From: CAXBGS01 sp963975425
GTDB lineage: Bacteria; Planctomycetota; Planctomycetia; Pirellulales; Pirellulaceae
Direction: 5' to 3'
Assembly: GCA_963975425.1 (NCBI GenBank)
Contig: CAXBGS010000002.1
Location: 496,001-560,000 of the forward strand
Length of the DNA: 64,000 bases
This document shows, one piece after another, positions 9,494 through 18,934 of the stretch; the stretch's first letter is position 1, and every line of letters begins with the position of its first letter. A program made the translations under genes and the position numbers. The notes beneath the pieces were generated by a model. It had not been told where the DNA came from, searched no databases, and worked only from the letters and a program-made list of their open reading frames with translations.

Positions 9494-10909
9494 ATGATCT
9501 GCTTTCGAATGTTTGCCCTCTCTCTGTTCGTGCTAGTCGGGTCTGCTTGCGGTCCGGCGTCACGATCGCATGCCGATGAATCTCGGCCCAATGTGATCTT
9601 TATTATGGCCGACGACGCTGGGATCGGCGATTTTGGATGTTACGGCGGAAAGATCATTCACACACCGAACGTGGATCGCATGGCTCGCGACGGCTTGCGA
9701 TTCACGCAGCACTACAGCGGCAGCACCGTTTGTGCCCCTTCACGAAGCGTGCTGATGACAGGACAACACACCGGTCACACGCGGGTGCGGGGCAACGGAC
9801 GGGGGCATCTGTTGAAGGAAGACGTGACCGTTGCCGAATTGATGAAAGACGCGGGATATGTCACCGGCGCCGCCGGCAAATGGGGTCTCGGCAGTGCGAC
9901 GGACGAAGGTGCCCCGTGGGATCAGGGGTTTGACCTGTTCTTTGGATATCTCGATCAGAGAAACGCCCATCACTATTATCCCGAGTTCTTATGGCGCAGC
10001 GGCGTCAAAGAAACCTTCCCTGGCAATCCGACCAAGCGTACCCATTACAGTCACGATCTGTTCACGCAGGAGGCGTTGGCTTTCATTCGTCGACACCATC
10101 GCGAGCCGTTCTTTCTGTACATGCCTTACACGGTGCCGCACGTTGATCTTGATGTGCCAGATGATTCCAAAGCGCCGTATCTCGGCAAGCTGGAACCCGA
10201 AACGCCGTACGGCACGCCCGGTGGACAACATTACCGCCACGAAAAACATCCTCATGCGACTTTTGCCGGGATGATCTCGCGTCTTGATGGCGACGTCGGA
10301 AAAATATTGCAGCTCTTGGACGAGTTGCAGATCAGCGAAAACACGCTTGTATTCTTCACGAGCGACAACGGCGCAACGTCGGCCGGTGGCGCCGATCCGC
10401 ATTTCTTTGACAGCAACGGCCCTTATCGCGGCGTCAAGCGCGATCTATACGAAGGCGGCATCATCACGCCAATGATCGCACGCTGGCCGGGCAAAATCGC
10501 CGCTGGCTCGACGACCGACCACCTTTCCGGATTCCAAGATTTCTTGCCGACGATGGTCGAACTGGTCGGCGGAAAGATGCCAGAGAACATCGATGGTATC
10601 AGCATGCTACCGACGCTGATGGGAAATACGGACGAGCAGAAGAAACACGATTATCTGTACTGGGAATTCGGCGAACTGGGCAGCATGCGGGCGCTGCGTC
10701 ATGGGAAATGGAAGTTGGTGCAGCGTGACCTGAAGAAAAAACAATCCCTGCCGGTCGAGCTTTACAACTTACAAAAAGACCCCGCCGAAACGACGGACCT
10801 GGCAGAGAACAACACAAAGGTCCTCAAGCGATTGACGAAAATCATGGACAGTGCACGAACGACAAACGAGGTGTTCCCGCTGTTCTATGACGAGTTGCCC
10901 AAGGACTGA
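9494..10909 (+). CDS. secreted sulfatase, type I (formylglycine-dependent)
   Basis: Hydrolyses sulfate esters, presumably on sulfated polysaccharides. Residues 1-27 form a signal peptide (hydrophobic ALSLFVLVGSA, cleavage probably near SHA/DE). The metal-binding IFIMADDAG (Asp40-Asp41) and the sulfatase signature C80-A-P-S-R-S-V-L-M-T-G are both present; Cys80 is the residue converted to formylglycine. Later GKWGLG and FTSDNGA motifs supply further active-site Lys/His/Asp positions. Length of 471 is normal for the family. It has its own upstream gap and is not in an operon. No sulfatase-modifying enzyme is in the window, so maturation must come from elsewhere. Confidence 0.93.
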   Translation: MICFRMFALSLFVLVGSACGPASRSHADESRPNVIFIMADDAGIGDFGCYGGKIIHTPNVDRMARDGLRFTQHYSGSTVCAPSRSVLMTGQHTGHTRVRGNGRGHLLKEDVTVAELMKDAGYVTGAAGKWGLGSATDEGAPWDQGFDLFFGYLDQRNAHHYYPEFLWRSGVKETFPGNPTKRTHYSHDLFTQEALAFIRRHHREPFFLYMPYTVPHVDLDVPDDSKAPYLGKLEPETPYGTPGGQHYRHEKHPHATFAGMISRLDGDVGKILQLLDELQISENTLVFFTSDNGATSAGGADPHFFDSNGPYRGVKRDLYEGGIITPMIARWPGKIAAGSTTDHLSGFQDFLPTMVELVGGKMPENIDGISMLPTLMGNTDEQKKHDYLYWEFGELGSMRALRHGKWKLVQRDLKKKQSLPVELYNLQKDPAETTDLAENNTKVLKRLTKIMDSARTTNEVFPLFYDELPKD

Positions 10910-11027
10910 TCGGCCCGGAAGCAGACGTGATTGCCGCCACTCGCGATCGGCGACTGACCAGTGCTCACGAAAAGCCAGTGCTCACGAAAAGCCAGTGCTC
11001 ATCGATAAGCCGGCGACGGGGGACGAC

Positions 11028-12326
11028 CTACTCGTTTTCAAGTGGTTGACGCAGTGAGGCCACTTGGCGGTCGTTGATGACCGATTCGTCAATCAGATCG
11101 AGTTCGCGAAGGATTTTGAGCGCCGGTTCAACGCGAAAGTCGACTTCGATTTCGATGGCTTCGCGGATGATTCGTTCACAACGCCGACGAAGTTTTCGAT
11201 GACTGATCGGTTCATCGCTTGCAGCCAACGCAAAGTAGGCCAGGATCGCTTCGGAAAAACTTTGACGGTGTGCTTGTTGAATGATTCGATAGCCGACGCC
11301 TGCGTTGGCATCCAACTTTTGAAAGTACAGGTTTCGCGTCAGGTTCAACAGATAGCGGTTCTTCGCTTGAAAGTAGCTGAACACGCTGCGGATGATATAG
11401 CCCAGCGCGGCAAGAATCAGGCCGGCCAAGACGGCACTGGAATAGATCGTCACCGCAGCAAAGATCAACAGGAACCGCCACAACTTTTGAATCGAGATAA
11501 CCAGGCCGCCCAATGTCGGCACAAAAATCTTCGCTCGATCCACACCGCTAAGTTTCACGCTTGTCCCTGGCAACAACATGTCGACATCTTGTTTGGGAAT
11601 GTTTTTGAACATCCTCAGGTGAACCGACGATGCGCTCAGTTCTTCGCCGCGCTGATAGTCTTCCTTTAAACTGAAAATGACCACCATGCGTTGATAGATC
11701 GGGACGTCGACCATTTCGTTTCGATACAGCTTTCGCAAACGTCGGCGGACACGCGTGCCAATGATGTCGCCTCGGCAATAAACCACCAAGTGGCTGAACA
11801 AATCAAAGTCGACATGCAGCGGAACGCCCCACATGCTGGCGACGCCGACACATTCGGCGATGTCATCGTGGTCAAGTTTTCGATAGCCGGCGGTTCCTAG
11901 GAGCGTCTCGCACAATTCGATCACGCCGGAAGTCCGATCGACCGCGGCAATCTTTTCAATCCCGACAGGCACGTTACTGTCAACGTCAGGGTCGATGGCC
12001 GCATACCGTTTAGAAAACTCGGTGTGGTGTGTAGCCGCGCGCTGATAAAGTAGATTGTTGATCCGCTGGGCAATCGAATCGAGCGACGGCCTGATCGCCC
12101 GCGAACTTTGTCCCGAAGCATTCGGCCCCTGGGAAAGTTCAGGACGCTGCTGAAGATACGCAACCAGGTCGCTCGTTTCGATCGGAATGAACGGCTCGAC
12201 CGACCAATGCGACGGACGATCGCTGATGAACCCCGATGTGGCTGCATCGGTGATCGAACGAGTCAGTGGGCCTGAACCTTCGGCTGAGACACCCGAGAAT
12301 ATCCGTTCGGTAAACGATTCCGACAC
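11028..12326 (-). CDS. TMEM143/DUF3754 family membrane protein
   Basis: The segment CVGVASMWGVPLHVDFDLF followed by LVVYCRGDIIGTRVRRRLRKLY and then VPIYQRMVVIFSLK matches the DUF3754 domain shared with mitochondrial TMEM143. Two adjacent membrane helices follow (about residues 275-320: LLIFAAVTIYSSAVLAGLI and ALGYIIRSVF), and the C-terminal region is basic and helical. Function of the family is unknown. It diverges from the HAD gene with only 34 bp between starts, so the two promoters must overlap neighbouring coding sequence or each other. Confidence 0.72.
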   Translation of the reverse strand: MSESFTERIFSGVSAEGSGPLTRSITDAATSGFISDRPSHWSVEPFIPIETSDLVAYLQQRPELSQGPNASGQSSRAIRPSLDSIAQRINNLLYQRAATHHTEFSKRYAAIDPDVDSNVPVGIEKIAAVDRTSGVIELCETLLGTAGYRKLDHDDIAECVGVASMWGVPLHVDFDLFSHLVVYCRGDIIGTRVRRRLRKLYRNEMVDVPIYQRMVVIFSLKEDYQRGEELSASSVHLRMFKNIPKQDVDMLLPGTSVKLSGVDRAKIFVPTLGGLVISIQKLWRFLLIFAAVTIYSSAVLAGLILAALGYIIRSVFSYFQAKNRYLLNLTRNLYFQKLDANAGVGYRIIQQAHRQSFSEAILAYFALAASDEPISHRKLRRRCERIIREAIEIEVDFRVEPALKILRELDLIDESVINDRQVASLRQPLENE

Positions 12327-12360
12327 GACCGCGATTTCACCTTATTTGCGTGACCTTTGA

Positions 12361-13041
12361 ATGATCGAATCAAAATCATCTCAACGCCCATCCGTTTTGG
12401 CGATCGCCTTGGACATGGATGGTTTGCTGTTTGATACCGAACGATTGTACTGGCAGGTAGGTGACACGATTCTGCAGCGGCGCGGCCACCGGTTTTCGTC
12501 TGAGCTGCAACAGAGAATGATGGGCCGAATCGGACTCTCGGCCGTACAGCAGATGATTGATTTTCACGGACTCGACGACTCGCCGCAATCGATACTCGAT
12601 GAGTCCGACGAATTGTACGGCGAATTATTGGCGTCTGGATTGCAACCGATGCCGGGGCTGCACCGTTGGATCGAAAAACTGCAAGCCTCGGGCCTGCCCT
12701 TCGCATTGACGACCAGCAGTCGGCGAAAGTTCGTGGACGTGATTTTTGCCGAGATTCCCTGGCGAGACGCTCTGTCGTTCATGTTGACCGGTGACGACGT
12801 GGTCAATGGCAAGCCACATCCGGAAATGTATAACACCGCCGCTTCGAATTTCGCCGTTCCATCGGACGCCATGCTTGTCCTGGAAGATAGCGGCAATGGT
12901 TGCGCATCCGCAGTCGCAGCCGGGGCCCAGGTGGTCGCGATTCCCAGCGAGCATACCCGAGGACAAGACTTCACCGGCGCGGTCTTGGTGGCCGATTCGC
13001 TGACCGACGCGCGGTTGTGGGAAATGATCGGCGCTGCGTAG
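12361..13041 (+). CDS. HAD superfamily phosphatase (beta-phosphoglucomutase-like)
   Basis: ALDMDGLLFDTERLYW carries the nucleophile and acid/base Asp18 and Asp20; LTTSSRRK gives the motif II Ser/Thr; GKPHPEMYN the motif III Lys; and VLEDSGNGCASAVAAG the motif IV acid residues. A four-helix cap between motifs I and II places it in subfamily IA near PGM/phosphoglycolate phosphatases. The substrate is unknown. The Asp after the second Asp (DMDGLLFDTE) is typical of sugar-phosphate phosphatases. It is transcribed divergently from the TMEM143-like gene and convergently with the kinase gene, 26 nt away. Confidence 0.88.
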   Translation: MIESKSSQRPSVLAIALDMDGLLFDTERLYWQVGDTILQRRGHRFSSELQQRMMGRIGLSAVQQMIDFHGLDDSPQSILDESDELYGELLASGLQPMPGLHRWIEKLQASGLPFALTTSSRRKFVDVIFAEIPWRDALSFMLTGDDVVNGKPHPEMYNTAASNFAVPSDAMLVLEDSGNGCASAVAAGAQVVAIPSEHTRGQDFTGAVLVADSLTDARLWEMIGAA

Positions 13042-13067
13042 CCGCACATTGCGACATCGCGTTGCCG

Positions 13068-15566
13068 CTAATCACTTCCGTGATCGGCCCACCACTTTTG
13101 CGCCTCATCGACCGACCATGGGTACTTGTCGCGAAGCCGATCAATGGCCTCGGCCAATTGCTCAATTGACTCGAATCGGTCGTCTGCGTTTTTTGCCATG
13201 CACCGTTTGACCAAATCATTGACATCCGCGGGAACAGGCTGGTCACGGTGCGTTGCGATTTCAATCGGCTGTTCACTTAGCACCATCGCGAATAGCGACT
13301 CTGGATCACATTCCAGGTATGGCGGGCGTCCGGACAACAAGAAATATGCGACGCAGCCGACCGAATACAAGTCGCTGCGCGGGTCCATTCCCGCAGGGTT
13401 GCGATAGCGTTCCGGGGCCATGTACATCGGCGTACCGGCCCAGACCGTTTCGGCCGTCTGGTACGAGTTCGCTTCGGGGGCCTGCGCCTTGGCCAGTCCA
13501 AAGTCGAAGACAACGGCCCAGTCACCAAATGTTGCATCGAACGACAACATGACGTTTTGAGGTTTGACGTCGCGATGCAAAAGTCCGCGTGAATGGGCTT
13601 CGCCCAGCGAGTCGCAAATCTGGCGGAGGATGGTCAGCGCTCGACCGTACGGTTGGAATCCGCCACGCCCGACGACTTCGTACAGTGTGATCCCTTTCAG
13701 AAACTCCATCACACAATACGCTTCGCCCTCGGTTCCCACACCGTAGTCATAGATCATCACGGTGTGCGGACTGCTAAGCGATGCGGCCAACTTAGCTTCG
13801 CGATCAAAACGCAAGCGATCCTCGTTGCCGTTGCGATCGCCGCGCAGCACTTTCAGTGCGGTGTCGCGTCCGAGTTGACGGTGCTTTGCGCGATAAACCA
13901 CTCCCATGCCACCTCGGCCCAACTCACCCATCAAATCATAACGGTTCAGCGGGTGAATGGCCGCATGGGCGCGCGACGACTGCTTGGCGATCTGTGACGC
14001 GGCGGCCAACGCCGATAGCGACAGCACGGTACCCAATAGCATGAATCCGTATCGAACGAATCGTGCCGGTGCGAACGCGATATCGGCTTGTCGCTCGATG
14101 ACGACACCGATTTTCCAGGTCGGGTTCCACCGCCAGGCACCCACCACAGGCACGCCGGCATAGTTGTTGTAAGGAGTGACACGAACGTCGGCATTACCGG
14201 TGGAAACGTCGGCGGCGGCATACGTCAGCGGTTGAGCGGTGCGGCGAATGCGGCCGATGTTGCTTGGATTCAATTCCGTCCCCGGATCGCTGATCCGCAG
14301 CCCCGCCGCGATCTCGTCGACGGGCAATTCCAATCCGACACGTTTGGCGCGTGCCATCGCATGTGGGCTGTTGGTGACCATGATGCCGTTGCGATTAACC
14401 GCGTACGCATCCAGCCCACCCGCGGCGGAGGCCTCGGCGAACATGCGGTCAAATTCGGGGAACATTTCGATGCCACGGACCAACAGGCACGCGATGATTT
14501 TTTGGTCGTCCGAAAGCACCGGAACAAGCACCGCCATGACCGGCAGGGTGGTTTCCGGGACGAACCCGTTATCTGCGTCAACGAGTCGTTCGGGGCCATA
14601 CAGCACCGTTTCACCTCGCATCACCCGAGCCAGATTGGATGCACCTTCGGGCGCGATCGATTTCCCCACATCGGGCTGACCTTCGCTCCAACTTGCCAAC
14701 GTTGTGCCGGCACGGTCCCAGACGACGAACTTGATGTCGTCGCGACCGGACAATTCCTTCATTTGATTGTGGATTCGGACGGATTGTTCGGAATTGCGAA
14801 GCGCTTCGCGTGGATCGTCTTGTCGACCGATGGCGACGAGTTCGGTGATCGATTGCCGAATGGCTGGCTGTCGCGACCACGACTGGACCAACTGTGACTG
14901 TCCATCGATGTACCGCTCGGTGGCCAGCGTGATACTGTCGGCGACACCCGCCAGTTCGTTGTGGATCGATCGACGGATATTGTCGTTTACTTTTGCATAG
15001 GTCCACCAACCGACGAGCGCCGTTGGCAACACGGCGGCCAGCCACAGCCATCCCGTATTCCAGCGGCGCGTGCGGCGCATGTGCTGGTGCCAAAGCACCG
15101 AGGGCGGCAGCGTTTGTTGTTTTTGCTCGCTGGCACCACGACCGCGACCTTTGGAAACATGCGTTTGCCCCGATCCGTTGCGCGTCGCTTTCCCGCGACC
15201 CGTTGAATCACCACGACGTGTCGACGGAGCCTTACCAGGATTGGTTTTCTTCTTGCGTGGTCCGACGGCCGTCTTTCCGCGACTGGTCGAGTGGCTGCTT
15301 GATTTGGCGGGCTTGGCCGGCTGCGGTCTCGCCGGCGGGATGATGGTCGAACCTGCCGCGACCGGATATTGCACGGGCTTGGCTTGCTCGCCTTCGCGTT
15401 GAGCGAATTCCGAATCATGTTCGTCGAGCAGCGAAAGGACTTCGCGAAAGAGTTGCTCGTCGTCGCCGGTTTGTTTGCGCAGAAAAGATTGCTGTTCTTC
15501 CGAGGGCAATTCTTCGGTCGCAAGGAAAAGCTCTCGGATGCGAGCGTACCGCGCTGCGTCCATCAA
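13068..15566 (-). CDS. Cache-sensor membrane Ser/Thr protein kinase
   Basis: Order of parts: N-terminal helical module (1-55, LFLATEELPSEEQQSFL, often seen in planctomycete kinases paired with ECF sigma factors); a long basic low-complexity linker (60-168, rich in Lys/Arg/Ser/Thr); membrane helix 172-190; an extracytoplasmic Cache-like sensor (about 195-500, with VVWDRAGTTLASW and GVPVVGAWRW); second helix 505-525; Hanks-type kinase 543-820. Kinase residues are intact: GELGRGGMGVVYRA, Lys572, HRDVKPQNVML, FDFGLAK and MAPERYRN. The sensor position, N-terminal to the kinase, is the reverse of PknB-type proteins. It overlaps the upstream ECF sigma gene by 4 nt, so the two form an operon and probably one signalling unit. 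Confidence 0.92.
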   Translation of the reverse strand: MMDAARYARIRELFLATEELPSEEQQSFLRKQTGDDEQLFREVLSLLDEHDSEFAQREGEQAKPVQYPVAAGSTIIPPARPQPAKPAKSSSHSTSRGKTAVGPRKKKTNPGKAPSTRRGDSTGRGKATRNGSGQTHVSKGRGRGASEQKQQTLPPSVLWHQHMRRTRRWNTGWLWLAAVLPTALVGWWTYAKVNDNIRRSIHNELAGVADSITLATERYIDGQSQLVQSWSRQPAIRQSITELVAIGRQDDPREALRNSEQSVRIHNQMKELSGRDDIKFVVWDRAGTTLASWSEGQPDVGKSIAPEGASNLARVMRGETVLYGPERLVDADNGFVPETTLPVMAVLVPVLSDDQKIIACLLVRGIEMFPEFDRMFAEASAAGGLDAYAVNRNGIMVTNSPHAMARAKRVGLELPVDEIAAGLRISDPGTELNPSNIGRIRRTAQPLTYAAADVSTGNADVRVTPYNNYAGVPVVGAWRWNPTWKIGVVIERQADIAFAPARFVRYGFMLLGTVLSLSALAAASQIAKQSSRAHAAIHPLNRYDLMGELGRGGMGVVYRAKHRQLGRDTALKVLRGDRNGNEDRLRFDREAKLAASLSSPHTVMIYDYGVGTEGEAYCVMEFLKGITLYEVVGRGGFQPYGRALTILRQICDSLGEAHSRGLLHRDVKPQNVMLSFDATFGDWAVVFDFGLAKAQAPEANSYQTAETVWAGTPMYMAPERYRNPAGMDPRSDLYSVGCVAYFLLSGRPPYLECDPESLFAMVLSEQPIEIATHRDQPVPADVNDLVKRCMAKNADDRFESIEQLAEAIDRLRDKYPWSVDEAQKWWADHGSD

Positions 15567-16270
15567 TCGCTCGCATCCTGGGGCGAATTGTCAGCGCGAT
15601 CGGAATCGTCGTCGCTTTTTGGGGTCTGCATCTCGACTTGTGGTGTCGCCGCGGGTGCGACCTGCGTGGACTCGACGCTGACATCGCCAAAGGCGGTATC
15701 GCCGGCAGCGGCTTCTGCGTCGTTTCGCAACTCGCGCCGCATCCACGCTCGTGCCATCGCCCATTCCTTTTCGACCGTGCGAAGTCCGAGTGCCATTTCA
15801 CCGGCAATTTCACGCATGGTCATGCCGCCAAAAAAACGCAGCTCGACAATTTTTGCTTGCCGCGGACTTAACGTCATCAGCGTGTCCAGCAAATCGTCGA
15901 GCGCCACCACGTCGCTGTCACGACTCAGTTCGAATGTGACCTCGTCGGTCAGCAGCCGACGATCCCAACCGCCGCCCCGTTTCTGCGAGTGAACTTTGCG
16001 GGCGTGGTCGACCAAAATTCGTCGCATGACGGTCGCACCGATGGCAAAGAAGTGCGTCTTTCCTTGCCAATTGATGCGCGACTGGTCCACCATCCGCATG
16101 TACGCTTGATGGACCAAAGAGGAAGAACTGAGACGGTTTCGCAGCGGCTCGTTCTGCAGGAACTTTCCGGCCAACCGCCGCAAGTCGTCATACAGAGCCG
16201 TGAACAGCCGATCGGTTTCACCCACTTCGCCGTCACAGCTTCGCGATAGGATTTCCGTGATCGAACTCAT
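15563..16270 (-). CDS. ECF-type RNA polymerase sigma factor (Sigma70_ECF family)
   Basis: Region 2 is seen in LYDDLRRLAGKFLQNE...LVHQAYMRMVDQ...HFFAIGATVMRRILVDHAR, and region 4 in LSPRQAKIVELRFFGGMTMREIAGEMALGLRTVEKEWAMARAWM. This is the planctomycete-expanded ECF group that lacks an anti-sigma factor gene and is commonly followed by a protein kinase. The acidic tail after residue 195 (Thr/Ser/Asp-rich) could be a phosphorylation target, which is inference. Its TGA stop overlaps the kinase ATG (ATGA), predicting translational coupling. The start at 16270 gives a standard N-terminus. Confidence 0.93.
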   Translation of the reverse strand: MSSITEILSRSCDGEVGETDRLFTALYDDLRRLAGKFLQNEPLRNRLSSSSLVHQAYMRMVDQSRINWQGKTHFFAIGATVMRRILVDHARKVHSQKRGGGWDRRLLTDEVTFELSRDSDVVALDDLLDTLMTLSPRQAKIVELRFFGGMTMREIAGEMALGLRTVEKEWAMARAWMRRELRNDAEAAAGDTAFGDVSVESTQVAPAATPQVEMQTPKSDDDSDRADNSPQDASD

Positions 16271-16415
16271 TTACGCTTTTTCTTTGTCTCTGTTGCTTTG
16301 CCGCTGTTTGATCGGTAAGCCGATTGTCGGCTCACGAATCATTGAACCACCACTCGGCCCCCCAAGTTGGCTTGCGCCGGGGATCGCGATGCCCGCCTTC
16401 ATCACACTGGATATA

Positions 16416-17354
16416 TCATAACGTGCCATCCCGGCGGAGGGTAACTTCCTTGGCCAACTTCAACGTATTCGCGTGAATATCGACGATGTCATCGATCGAT
16501 TCGGCATAGCCGCCGGCCATGGTGACGGCGACGGGGTACCCCCGTTGCTGGGCCCAATTGAAAACGGCCCCGTCACGTCGGGCAAGCCCGCGTTTGCTTA
16601 ATTTCAGTCGTCCTAGCCGATCTTCACGGTAAGGGTCCGCACCGGCCAGGTAAATGACCAAATCAAAGGCTGGCCCCGTTTCGCACGCCTGATCAAGCTT
16701 GGCTAGCGCATCTTGAAGCGCCCCGAGGTAAGTTTCGTCGCCCGATCCGTCGGGCAAGCTGATGTCTAAGTCACTTGGCATTTTGCGCAGCGGAAAGTTC
16801 TTTTCCCCGTGCAATGAAAACGTGAACGTGCTGGGATCACCCGCCAAGATCGACGCGGTTCCGTTGCCCTGGTGTACATCGAGGTCAATCACACAGGCGC
16901 GACGAATCAACCGATCTCGTTGAAGCGTCCGGATGGCCACGGCAGCGTCATTAAAAACACAATATCCCTCGCCCGCATCGGCAAACGCGTGATGCGTACC
17001 ACCGGCCAAGTTACAAGCAATGCCATCGGTTATCGCCGCCCGCGCCGCAGCGATCGTTGCACCTGTGCTGCGACGCGAACGCTGTACCATTTTTTCTGAC
17101 CATGGGAACCCGATGCGGCGAATCTCTTGATCACTAAGCGTTCCCGTTTTCACCGCATCGAGGTATCGCGACGCGTGACAAAGCAACAGTTCGTCATCCG
17201 TCGCCGCAGCCGGAACCAACAAAACGTCGTCGGCGTGATCGGGACTCGACGCGACTCGCGCGCGGAGTCGACGATACTTGTCCATCGGAAACCGATGCGA
17301 CGGGGGCAGCGGAAGTTCGAAATGGTCGGTGTAGAAAAGGCGCAAGTGGATCAC
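16416..17354 (-). CDS. histone deacetylase family protein
   Basis: A zinc-dependent deacetylase/amidohydrolase of the arginase-deacetylase fold. Seen: LAGGTHHAFADAGEGYCVFNDAAVA (catalytic His-His region and Phe/Asn block), VIDLDVHQGNGTASI (zinc ligands Asp and His), and LAGADPYREDRLGRLKLS (third zinc ligand Asp and substrate loop). Length of 312 agrees with class IV/bacterial acetoin-utilisation-like members. The usual active-site Tyr near GGY is visible as TMAGGYAESI. Bacterial members act on acetylated polyamines or proteins; the target here is unknown. It sits between the sigma factor and the lipoprotein genes, all minus strand, but with gaps of 145 and 45 nt. Confidence 0.9.
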   Translation of the reverse strand: MIHLRLFYTDHFELPLPPSHRFPMDKYRRLRARVASSPDHADDVLLVPAAATDDELLLCHASRYLDAVKTGTLSDQEIRRIGFPWSEKMVQRSRRSTGATIAAARAAITDGIACNLAGGTHHAFADAGEGYCVFNDAAVAIRTLQRDRLIRRACVIDLDVHQGNGTASILAGDPSTFTFSLHGEKNFPLRKMPSDLDISLPDGSGDETYLGALQDALAKLDQACETGPAFDLVIYLAGADPYREDRLGRLKLSKRGLARRDGAVFNWAQQRGYPVAVTMAGGYAESIDDIVDIHANTLKLAKEVTLRRDGTL

Positions 17355-17399
17355 CGGTCGCCAACGATAAGAACAGAACCCGAACTTAACGTATCGTTG

Positions 17400-18812
17400 T
17401 CACGGCGAAACGTACAGCACTCGATCCGGTGCCATTACGATCAGATAGTGATTGGTTGCGTCGGTAATTTCTACCGATCGCTGTTCACCCGCAGCGATTG
17501 TCTGACCTGAAAATCCCAAGGGCTGTAGCTGAATCTGGTAACGGCCACACGGAAGCTCAGCCCTCAGCACTTGAACTTCGCGTGGCAACATCCCCCAACA
17601 ACGAGTGTCTGCTTTCTCGGTGCTCGACCAAGCCGAGGCGGCCGCGAAATGAAACAAGGATCCGGCCGTCCCCGTCAAACCCAATGAGTCGCGAGCTTTG
17701 GCAACCGCGGTTTCCTTAGTGACGCGTCGCAGCACCGCCCTGGCGATGGTCCACGGCATTTCGGCATCGGATTGATCAATGGCCAGCCGACCGACGTCGG
17801 TCAGTGTTTGCGTGGCACCGAACAATTCACCATCGATGTGCACACCGACGGCCGAGATTTCGCTCGCGGGAATCGTTACCTTGGGAACCTTGACCGACGC
17901 GATGTTGCCTAGCGCGATCGCGCGGTTGTTGCGATCGGATCGACCGTTATTGCTGTCGTCATTCGTTTCGACGTTCAGCAGCGCCGATGCGATTTGCAGC
18001 GCCGCCGTTGTCGTCGGCGCGGTCGTCTCCTGTAACACCGGACCGCGTCCAACGCACGCCAGCACATACAACACACCATGCCCCGGTGCACTGTGGGCGC
18101 CGCCGCTTGCCCGTGCGATATCTGCCGCCGCGGGGACAAACCCTGGCTGCAACGAGCTGACCAATTGATACGCCCGCCCGGCATCATCAAAATCGTGATG
18201 CGTCGCCTCGCGCAGAATGCCTCGCAGGTAAGGCGCCACTGCGATGGGCTGGTAAAGTTCGCTGACGTTGGCGATGCCGCGCTCGGACGCGTCTTCGGCC
18301 AACTCGTTTTGCTTCATCGTCGCTTGCAGCGTATAGGCTTCGGCGTCCGTACCATCGCCGGCTAATGAACAGACCGCCAGCATGGCACGGATCATCACCT
18401 GTTCATAACCGGCCGGCCGGAAAGCTCGAGCGGTGTCATCGGAAATGATCGAAGCCGCTTCGCGCAGCGGTGAAATATCGGGCTGGGCGTCGAATCGATC
18501 CCGCAGCTTGCGTAGTCGTTGCTCTGCCGCACGAGCATCGCTGGCAGACAGCTCGACCAGTGCCAGATCGAGTTCAGCCGCGTCAGCGTAGCGATCGTTC
18601 TTTTCGGCCAGCGTGATCAGAGTTTCGCGAGCCGCTGAAACGTCGCCGACCGCGAATGACTGACGCGCCGTCGCCAACGTGGGCCTGGTTGATGTACACC
18701 CGCCGAGCAGCAGGATGCACGCGACCCCGAAAAGCGAACTGCCGAGCCAACTTCCGGGCCAACGGCCGAGCCGAGGCAAGACATCGGCAAGCTCGATTGG
18801 TCGAATCATCAT
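17400..18812 (-). CDS. COG3014-like lipoprotein with helical repeats
   Basis: The N-terminal GVACILLLGGC is a lipobox, so the mature protein should be membrane-tethered from that Cys. The first half is helical and TPR-like (SAARETLITLAEKNDRYADAAELDLALVELS); the middle VLYVLACVGRGP and the C-terminal region are unrelated to enzymes I know. The architecture matches the COG3014 family, which in gammaproteobacteria is encoded beside LpoB and YcfL. Start is uncertain: ATG 18812 gives a standard lipoprotein leader, while ATG 18926 or TTG 18938 (overlapping the lpoB-like stop) would give a longer protein. Its immediate upstream partner is the LpoB-like gene. Confidence 0.72.
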   Translation of the reverse strand: MMIRPIELADVLPRLGRWPGSWLGSSLFGVACILLLGGCTSTRPTLATARQSFAVGDVSAARETLITLAEKNDRYADAAELDLALVELSASDARAAEQRLRKLRDRFDAQPDISPLREAASIISDDTARAFRPAGYEQVMIRAMLAVCSLAGDGTDAEAYTLQATMKQNELAEDASERGIANVSELYQPIAVAPYLRGILREATHHDFDDAGRAYQLVSSLQPGFVPAAADIARASGGAHSAPGHGVLYVLACVGRGPVLQETTAPTTTAALQIASALLNVETNDDSNNGRSDRNNRAIALGNIASVKVPKVTIPASEISAVGVHIDGELFGATQTLTDVGRLAIDQSDAEMPWTIARAVLRRVTKETAVAKARDSLGLTGTAGSLFHFAAASAWSSTEKADTRCWGMLPREVQVLRAELPCGRYQIQLQPLGFSGQTIAAGEQRSVEITDATNHYLIVMAPDRVLYVSP

Positions 18813-18934
18813 CGAATGCGGCCGCACGAGGTCACCGCGATCTCGATTTGCGTCGACACAGGTGCGGTCGATCCACGTATCCGCGGATGTTTTTGAACGG
18901 TTCACGCTGAACCAAGGGCGCGTCATCGCACCAC

